Positions 7,459-11,592 of a stretch of DNA of 11,592 bases are shown one piece after another (the stretch's first letter is position 1; the number at the start of each line of letters is the position of its first letter). Source of the DNA: Fidelibacterota bacterium (GTDB lineage Bacteria > Marinisomatota > Marinisomatia > SCGC-AAA003-L08 > TMED161); contig PCDA01000011.1 in the NCBI GenBank assembly GCA_002591605.1, positions 6,295 through 17,886 of the forward strand, written 5' to 3'. The translations under genes and the position numbers were made by a program. The notes under the pieces are model-generated. The model was given only the letters and a program-made list of their open reading frames with translations. It was not told where the DNA came from and searched no databases.

Positions 7459-8426
7459 TGATGATTTTACAACTTTTGATTAATGCGGTTGCGCTACTAA
7501 GAAACAGACTATATAAATTAAACATTATATCTAAACAATCTTTTGATGTTCCGGTTGTATCAATAGGAAATATCGCCATGGGGGGTACTGGGAAAACCCC
7601 TATGGTTGTGTGGCTGTGCCAGGAATTAATGTCCTCAAACATTAGACCCTGTGTAATAACAAGGGGGTATAAGAGAAAAAGCTCCGATATGATTATTGTT
7701 GGCCCTAATGAAAAAAATAATTATATCGTTGACGACCTCGGCGATGAACCTTTTGATCTATTAAAAAAGCTGCCAGGAGTATCGATGGTTATACATAGGA
7801 ACAAGTCTGAAGCAATAAAAGCTGCTACTGACGTTTTAGATGTTGATGTAATAATATTAGATGATGGGTTTCAATCGTTATATATAAATCGCGATATTGA
7901 TATTGCTCTACTAAATCATAAAAATAAAAACATGTTAAATAGAGAGCCTTATCATGGTTTAAAAAGAGCCAATGTAATTGTTTTTAATGATGGTGTAAAT
8001 TTGTCAAACTTTAAATCTTTTATTAATCAAACGATTGGTGACCATAAAATATTACAGCTAACTATGAAAAAAAAACCTTTCATAAATCAGAAAAATAAAC
8101 TGAGCGCTCCGTTGTTGGCTGTTTCTGGAATTGCAAATCCCAACTCTTTTCATTCTTCATTGATAGATCAAAAAATTAACGTAGTTAAGCACCTAAAATA
8201 TCAAGATCATCATAATTATTCAAAAAAAGATATGAATGAAATATATCAATTTATGGAAAAAAATGAGTGTGGGGGTATCATAACAACTTCAAAGGATTAT
8301 TATAAGTTAAAAAAATTAAATACAAAGAATATTAAGATATTTCGTTTAGACATATTTTTTGTTCCCGTAAAAGACGACATTGTAAAAGGTAATGAGTTGA
8401 TAAATAAAATAAAAAATATATTATGA
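7458..8426 (+). CDS. lpxK: Tetraacyldisaccharide 4'-kinase
   Basis: A P-loop kinase at the cytoplasmic membrane that phosphorylates the 4' position of the lipid A disaccharide, giving lipid IVA. The 322 residues start with a hydrophobic helix (about 3-14) that would insert in the membrane. Then come V-P-V-V-S-I-G-N (31-38) and the Walker A G-G-T-G-K-T-P (42-48), I-T-R-G-Y at 67-71, the diagnostic D-D-G-F-Q at 135-139, and the R-E-P-Y-H-G-L-K-R-A block near 162-171. The ATG overlaps the previous stop by one base. A second ATG follows at 7461, so the start could be one codon later. There is no Shine-Dalgarno sequence, so translation is probably coupled. The stop overlaps the DUF971 gene by 4 bases. 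Confidence 0.96.
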   Translation: MMILQLLINAVALLRNRLYKLNIISKQSFDVPVVSIGNIAMGGTGKTPMVVWLCQELMSSNIRPCVITRGYKRKSSDMIIVGPNEKNNYIVDDLGDEPFDLLKKLPGVSMVIHRNKSEAIKAATDVLDVDVIILDDGFQSLYINRDIDIALLNHKNKNMLNREPYHGLKRANVIVFNDGVNLSNFKSFINQTIGDHKILQLTMKKKPFINQKNKLSAPLLAVSGIANPNSFHSSLIDQKINVVKHLKYQDHHNYSKKDMNEIYQFMEKNECGGIITTSKDYYKLKKLNTKNIKIFRLDIFFVPVKDDIVKGNELINKIKNIL

Positions 8427-8731
8427 CGATAAAGCCAAAAAGTATTATAGTTATTGAAAATCATTTGGCAATTAAATGGAGTGATGGCAAAGAATCCTTT
8501 GTGGGTTGCGAAAAATTAAGGTTGTCTTGTCCTTGTGCAAACTGTTCAGGAGAAAAGGATATTTTTGGCAATATGTATTTTAAGAAAGATCTACTTCCTG
8601 CTTCTGAATCAAATTCAATTATTATTAATTATGAATATGTTGGCCATTATGCAATTCGTTTTTTATGGGGAGATGGTCACAATAATGGCATCTATTCATA
8701 TAAGCTGTTAAGAGGTTTGGATGATTCTTAA
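8423..8731 (+). CDS. Stand-alone DUF971 protein (gamma-butyrobetaine hydroxylase N-terminal-like zinc domain)
   Basis: A 102-residue protein made only of the DUF971 / GBBH-like N-terminal domain, with no oxygenase domain attached. Conserved features are I-K-W-S-D-G at 17-22, L-R at 32-33, C36-P-C38-A-N-C41, and W-G-D-G-H86 followed by G-I-Y-S. In human gamma-butyrobetaine hydroxylase the equivalent C-x-C-x2-C plus a distant His bind a structural zinc, and all four ligands are present here (C36, C38, C41, H86). An extra Cys29 lies upstream. It overlaps lpxK by 4 bases and the HAD gene by 11 bases. Bacterial DUF971 proteins are often found near Mrp-type Fe-S carriers, so this lipid A setting is of interest. 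The function is unknown. Confidence 0.88.
   Translation: MTIKPKSIIVIENHLAIKWSDGKESFVGCEKLRLSCPCANCSGEKDIFGNMYFKKDLLPASESNSIIINYEYVGHYAIRFLWGDGHNNGIYSYKLLRGLDDS
8711..8715 (+). promoter_or_regulatory. Ribosome binding site for the HAD gene
   Basis: AGAGG lies inside the end of the DUF971 gene, 5 bases before the ATG at 8721. This is one of only two good Shine-Dalgarno matches in the window and supports the 8721 start, which overlaps the DUF971 stop by 11 bases. Confidence 0.6.
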
Positions 8732-9356
8732 TAAAAAACATATAGTTTTTGATTGGAATGGTACACTTATTGATGATGCGTGGGTTTTCGTTGATATATT
8801 AAATGTGTTGTTGAAAAAACGCCATTTAAATCAAATTGATTTAAATGATTATCAAGAAATGTTTTGTTTTCCCCTTGCCGACTTTTATCAAAACCTTGGA
8901 TTCGATATTACCCCAGATGCTTTTAATATTTTGAAGGAAGATTTTGTTTTTGAATATAAAAAAAGACAATTTGTGGCACACTTGTTTCCAGATACTCTTT
9001 ATGCTCTAAATAATATAAAATCTCACAATATGAAGCTTTCGGTTCTTTCTGCTTCAAATCAAAAAATATTAAGTACACTTATGGACTTTTATTCAATAGG
9101 TCATTTTTTTGCGCATGTTTCAGGTGTTGACAATTACGAGGCGGCTGGAAAAGAAAATCTGGGACTGAAGCTATTAAAAAGTTTGAGCAAATCTCGGAGC
9201 GACATTGTTATGGTTGGAGATACTGATTTAGATTATAAGGTTAGTCAAAAATTAGGCGTAGACTGTATATTGATTGCTAGGGGTCATCAGTCACACAAAA
9301 GATTGTCAGCGCTTAATTGTCCAGTAGTTTATTCGTTAATGGATTTGTTCGAATAA
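8721..9356 (+). CDS. HAD-superfamily hydrolase with a DxN active-site variant
   Basis: A soluble haloacid dehalogenase-like hydrolase, probably acting on a small phosphate ester. Motif I is V-F-D11-W-N13-G-T-L, motif II is the Ser at L-S-A-S (S110), motif III is probably K144, and motif IV is G-D167-T-D-L-D171. A helical cap of the subfamily I type fits residues 20-95. The length of 211 residues is normal. In motif I the second acidic residue is Asn rather than the usual Asp, which serves as general acid/base in most HAD phosphatases; DxN forms do occur in the superfamily. It is the last gene of the lipid A operon and may be a lipid A-related phosphatase or an unrelated passenger. Its end overlaps the convergent phosphodiesterase gene by 28 bases. 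Confidence 0.88.
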   Translation: MILNKKHIVFDWNGTLIDDAWVFVDILNVLLKKRHLNQIDLNDYQEMFCFPLADFYQNLGFDITPDAFNILKEDFVFEYKKRQFVAHLFPDTLYALNNIKSHNMKLSVLSASNQKILSTLMDFYSIGHFFAHVSGVDNYEAAGKENLGLKLLKSLSKSRSDIVMVGDTDLDYKVSQKLGVDCILIARGHQSHKRLSALNCPVVYSLMDLFE

Positions 9357-10084
9357 AAAAGATGATTGTCGGTAAAAAAGATGGTTACGCCCATTCTTTT
9401 AAGTTTGTTTTTTAGTGTTTTGGTATTAATGGTGTAGGCCATTATTAAAAACTTGTTTAGTATGAGCCAATTAACAAATTTTTTTGAAATAAATTCTCCA
9501 TTAGGGTTAATAAATGTTGGTCGAAGGATTTTAATCATAATCTTGTTTGTTGTCATTTTATTTTTTCTTAATCTTTCTTGACCAATAATAAATCCAATTA
9601 AAACATGTCTAAAAAAAAGCCTCATTTGCAATAAAAGGACATAGTTAAAGCTTGATATTATGCATTGGTTGACAATGTGATTTTTTTGTAAGTGTTCCTT
9701 GATTTTTTTAATAATAAAATAATTGTTGATCTTGCTTGATTTAACTTCAATATTAAAAATTACATTTTTATTTTGCTTTATAAGAGGCAATAGATCCTTA
9801 AAAAGTGGTGGCACATTTTGATTTAAACTTTTCATTATTTTGCTGATTTGAAAGTATGTTAACTTATTAATATAAAGGGTTTTGTTATCTTTTTGTATAT
9901 ACAGGTCATGGTATATAATAAGCTTTTTATCTTTTGTAATTTGAAGATCCATTTCAAGGCCTTGACAGCCAAGCTCTATGGCTCTACAGAAAGACATTAT
10001 GCTATTTTCTTTTTCCACCCATGGCGCCCCCCTGTGTGCAAAATAAAATGAGCGCCTTTTTTGTTTTAATGTGTTTATTATCAT
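9329..10084 (-). CDS. Glycerophosphodiester phosphodiesterase (GDPD/UgpQ-like)
   Basis: A metal-dependent enzyme that would cleave glycerophosphodiesters to glycerol 3-phosphate and an alcohol. Motifs follow family order: A-H17-R-G19, K-E26-N27-S, L-E44-M-D46-L-Q-I-T-K-D, H59-D60, I-E113-V-K115, and a C-terminal F-F-T-D-N block. H17 and H59 are the expected catalytic histidines; E44, D46 and E113 are likely metal ligands. There is no signal peptide, so a cytoplasmic UgpQ-like enzyme of 251 residues is expected. It is transcribed opposite to its neighbours, divergent from dnaA with 48 bases between starts and overlapping the HAD gene by 28 bases at its 3' end. No ribosome binding site is visible. 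The middle part is Lys- and Asn-rich, in line with the AT-rich genome. Confidence 0.88.
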   Translation of the reverse strand: MIINTLKQKRRSFYFAHRGAPWVEKENSIMSFCRAIELGCQGLEMDLQITKDKKLIIYHDLYIQKDNKTLYINKLTYFQISKIMKSLNQNVPPLFKDLLPLIKQNKNVIFNIEVKSSKINNYFIIKKIKEHLQKNHIVNQCIISSFNYVLLLQMRLFFRHVLIGFIIGQERLRKNKMTTNKIMIKILRPTFINPNGEFISKKFVNWLILNKFLIMAYTINTKTLKNKLKRMGVTIFFTDNHLFYSNKSINE

Positions 10085-10132
10085 GTTAACAATTGCTTGT
10101 AATTTATATTGTTAATAACTTGTTGATAAGTT
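10085..10132. promoter_or_regulatory. Divergent 48-base control region between the phosphodiesterase gene and dnaA
   Basis: Both genes start here in opposite directions, so promoters must be in this gap or inside the flanking coding ends. TATATT (10105-10110) and TGTAAT (10098-10103) resemble plus-strand -10 boxes, but no good -35 lies at the right distance. A GTTAAC palindrome sits next to the phosphodiesterase ATG. No Shine-Dalgarno sequence precedes dnaA. The gap also holds DnaA-box-like repeats and a dyad, listed separately. Confidence 0.45.
10110..10129 (-). promoter_or_regulatory. Pair of DnaA-box-like 9-mers just upstream of dnaA
   Basis: TGTTAATAA (10110-10118) and TGTTGATAA (10121-10129) lie 11 bases apart, about one helical turn, in the same orientation. 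On the complementary strand they read TTATTAACA and TTATCAACA. Each differs from the DnaA-box consensus TTATNCACA only at position 6 (A for C). Position ahead of dnaA suggests autoregulation. AT-rich DNA can give such words by chance, so this is tentative. Confidence 0.4.
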
Positions 10133-10134
10133 AT
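10115..10134 (+). repeat. Perfect 7-base inverted repeat covering the dnaA start codon
   Basis: ATAACTT (10115-10121) and AAGTTAT (10128-10134) are perfect complements around a 6-base loop, GTTGAT. The right arm includes the first two bases of the dnaA ATG at 10133. In the mRNA it could form a modest AU-rich hairpin that partly hides the start codon; in DNA it is a symmetric site overlapping one DnaA-box-like word. Confidence 0.5.
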
Positions 10135-11497
10135 GGATGATAAATTAAACAAAGAAGAAGTTTGGAATAAGTGTCTATTGTTTATAAAAAATAGAATTCA
10201 AGAAACTGCATATCAAACCTGGTTTGATGGGGTTAACGTTGCATCAATTACCGGTGAAGACATCACGTTGCTTGTTCCAAATAAATTTCATTATGAGTGG
10301 CTTGAATCAAAATATAGAATGCTAATTGAAGAATCGCTTAAACACGTAACCTCCAAATCCTTAATAATTAATTATACTGTTCCCATAACATCAAAATCAT
10401 CTCAAGAAATTCCTTCTTTTTCAAAAAAAAAGAGCCATTATCCTCAATATCAGCCAAGATATAACAAAACAAAAATTTTTAACTCTCAATATACGTTTAA
10501 TTCTTTTATAGAAGGAAAAGACAATCAGTTTGCAAAAGCTGCGTGTGAGTCCGTTGCTGATGCCCCTGGTACAACCCCTTTTAATCCTTTACTAATATAT
10601 AGTCAAACGGGCTTGGGCAAAACACACCTATTACAAGCTATTGGTAACAAGGTATTAAAAAAATATCCAGAATATCAAATAACATACCTAACAAGTGAAA
10701 GGTTCATGTTAGAGTTTATTAGCTCTATTCAAAAAAACAAATCAACAGACTTTGCAAATCAGTATAGGTCTTCAGATATTTTGTTAATTGATGATGTACA
10801 ATTTTTTGAAGGCAAAGAACAAACACAGGAGCAGTTTTTTCATTTGTTTAATGATTTGTTTGAAAAAGGAAAGCAAATTGTATTGACTGTTGACAAGCAT
10901 CCCAATCAGCTGCTTGGAATTAAAGAGCGATTAGTTTCTCGTTTTCAATCAGGGCTTATGGTAGATATTCAGCCGCCCGACCTTGAAACTCGAATAGCAA
11001 TTCTAATGAATGAGGCCGAACAAAATAATATTAATTTAAGCTATAAGATAACAGAATTTATTGCAGCGTCTATACCTTTTGATGTTCGAAAAATGAAGGG
11101 TGTATTAGTGCGCCTGCTGGCTATTTCGTCTTTGAAACAAGTAGATATTGACAATAAGCTAGTTCAACAGGTTGTGCGTGAAATGATAGGCGAGAAAGAA
11201 TTCAATACTATTAGTATTAAAGAAATATCTAAATATGTAGCCTCTAAAATGAATATTAGTGAGCGCCTTGTAAGGGGAAAATCACGAAGGCAAGAAATTG
11301 CTCTGGCTAGACAAATAATTATGTATTTATCTAGAGAGCTAACAAATTTACCGCTTGTTAAAATTGGGGAAAACATTGGCAAAAGAGACCACTCAACAGT
11401 AGTCCATGCCTGTAAATTAATTGAAAAGAAAATAACTAGTGATGATATTTTTAAAAATCAAATAAATGAATATTTATCTGTATTGTCAAAACAATAA
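10133..11497 (+). CDS. dnaA: Chromosomal replication initiator protein DnaA
   Basis: The AAA+ initiator that binds DnaA boxes and opens the replication origin. All four domains are visible in 454 residues: domain I (1-80, with W11 and the A-Y-Q-T-W-F motif at 26-31), a Lys/Ser-rich linker (about 85-115), the AAA+ domain from Y-T-F-N-S-F (120-125), and the DNA-binding domain from about 360. Walker A is S157-Q-T-G-L-G-K-T164; Walker B is L-L-I-D-D (217-221). The DNA-contact motif is K-R-D-H-S-T-V (417-423). Three positions are unusual: Ser157 replaces the first Walker A Gly, the sensor 2 block reads R319-K-M-K-G instead of RELEG, and Ser273 replaces the Trp of the R-F-x-W-G-L block. The 10133 start gives a normal domain I. 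dnaN does not follow; a response regulator does. Confidence 0.97.
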   Translation: MDDKLNKEEVWNKCLLFIKNRIQETAYQTWFDGVNVASITGEDITLLVPNKFHYEWLESKYRMLIEESLKHVTSKSLIINYTVPITSKSSQEIPSFSKKKSHYPQYQPRYNKTKIFNSQYTFNSFIEGKDNQFAKAACESVADAPGTTPFNPLLIYSQTGLGKTHLLQAIGNKVLKKYPEYQITYLTSERFMLEFISSIQKNKSTDFANQYRSSDILLIDDVQFFEGKEQTQEQFFHLFNDLFEKGKQIVLTVDKHPNQLLGIKERLVSRFQSGLMVDIQPPDLETRIAILMNEAEQNNINLSYKITEFIAASIPFDVRKMKGVLVRLLAISSLKQVDIDNKLVQQVVREMIGEKEFNTISIKEISKYVASKMNISERLVRGKSRRQEIALARQIIMYLSRELTNLPLVKIGENIGKRDHSTVVHACKLIEKKITSDDIFKNQINEYLSVLSKQ

Positions 11498-11500
11498 AAT

Positions 11501-11504
11501 GGAG
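11501..11504 (+). promoter_or_regulatory. Ribosome binding site for the response regulator
   Basis: GGAG lies 5 bases before the ATG at 11510 in the 12-base gap after dnaA. It is a clear Shine-Dalgarno match, which sets the start and argues against a Bacteroidota-like lineage that rarely uses such sites. Confidence 0.7.
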
Positions 11505-11509
11505 TAATT

Positions 11510-11592
11510 ATGAAGAAAATCTTAATTATTGATGATGATATAAAACTAACTGATCTGTTAGAAGAATTTCTTGCAGAGAATAAATTTCAAAC
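11510..11592 (+). CDS. Response regulator receiver domain, 3' end outside window
   Basis: Only the first 27 residues are present. K-I-L-I-I-D8-D9-D followed by K-L-T-D-L-L-E-E-F-L is the first strand, acidic pocket and first helix of a two-component receiver domain. It closely resembles the start of OmpR/PhoB-type regulators such as CpxR. The phosphorylated aspartate and the output domain lie beyond the window, so the subfamily is a guess. It follows dnaA by 12 bases on the same strand with its own good ribosome binding site, and may share the dnaA transcript. Confidence 0.8.
   Translation, partial: MKKILIIDDDIKLTDLLEEFLAENKFQ

Noticed and set aside
7421..7642. Minus-strand open frame across the DUF374/lpxK junction
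   Set aside because: It is antisense to the LpxK Walker A region and to the overlapping stop/start; there is no independent evidence.
9329..9356. Bidirectional terminator at the HAD/phosphodiesterase junction
   Set aside because: The coding ends overlap and I see no GC-rich stem followed by a T-run on either strand.
9354..9386. Direct repeat of a 14-base word, TAAAAAAGATGATT / TAAAAAAGATGGTT
   Set aside because: Both copies lie within the phosphodiesterase C-terminal coding region, where they encode ordinary conserved-block residues; A-runs are common here.
10085..10132. The dnaA upstream gap as a replication origin
   Set aside because: Only two imperfect box-like words fit in 48 bases, and the flanks are coding. 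There is no box cluster or separate unwinding region.
11164..11382. Minus-strand open frame inside dnaA
   Set aside because: It is antisense to the DnaA DNA-binding domain, with no motif or ribosome binding site.

Overview
The window is a strongly AT-rich stretch (about 30% G+C by eye) of a Gram-negative (diderm) bacterial chromosome. It carries lipid A genes (lpxB, lpxK), a surface-polysaccharide gene cluster and dnaA. Genes are packed with zero spacing or overlaps of 1 to 11 bases, and few have a clear Shine-Dalgarno sequence. The lineage cannot be fixed from sequence alone. The lpxB / DUF374 / lpxK / DUF971 order, the low G+C and the non-proteobacterial DnaA would fit a marine FCB-group-like lineage such as Marinimicrobia, but this is a low-confidence inference.

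Region 1 (1-4142, plus strand) is the end of an O-antigen or polysaccharide locus. It holds a Wzx-type flippase whose first membrane segments lie outside the window, then a GT2 glycosyltransferase, a GT4-like (GT-B) glycosyltransferase and a second GT2 protein with an altered DXD motif. These four genes overlap or abut and probably form one transcript.

Region 2 (4116-4711) is a lone minus-strand gene for an unrecognised four-helix membrane protein with an acidic tail. It overlaps the end of the last glycosyltransferase tail to tail. An 80-base AT-rich gap follows, which must hold the divergent promoters.

Region 3 (4712-9356, plus strand) is a tightly coupled lipid A operon: a Gfo/Idh/MocA oxidoreductase (possibly GnnA-like), lpxB, a DUF374 acyltransferase (LpxJ-like family), lpxK, a stand-alone DUF971 zinc-site protein and a HAD-family hydrolase. 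Together they would take UDP-sugar-derived lipid A precursors through disaccharide formation, acylation and 4'-phosphorylation. No Kdo transferase gene is present between the DUF374 gene and lpxK.

Region 4 (9329-11592) holds a minus-strand glycerophosphodiester phosphodiesterase that overlaps the HAD gene tail to tail. A 48-base divergent gap with DnaA-box-like repeats and a dyad at the dnaA start comes next, then a complete dnaA with several unusual residues. The window ends in the start of a response-regulator gene; dnaN does not follow dnaA. No RNA genes, mobile elements, CRISPR arrays or gene-free stretches above 300 bases are visible.

The window is mostly a recognisable envelope and replication region. 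The points most worth a second look are the lipid A operon passengers (DUF971, HAD, oxidoreductase), the orphan membrane protein and the dnaA control region.
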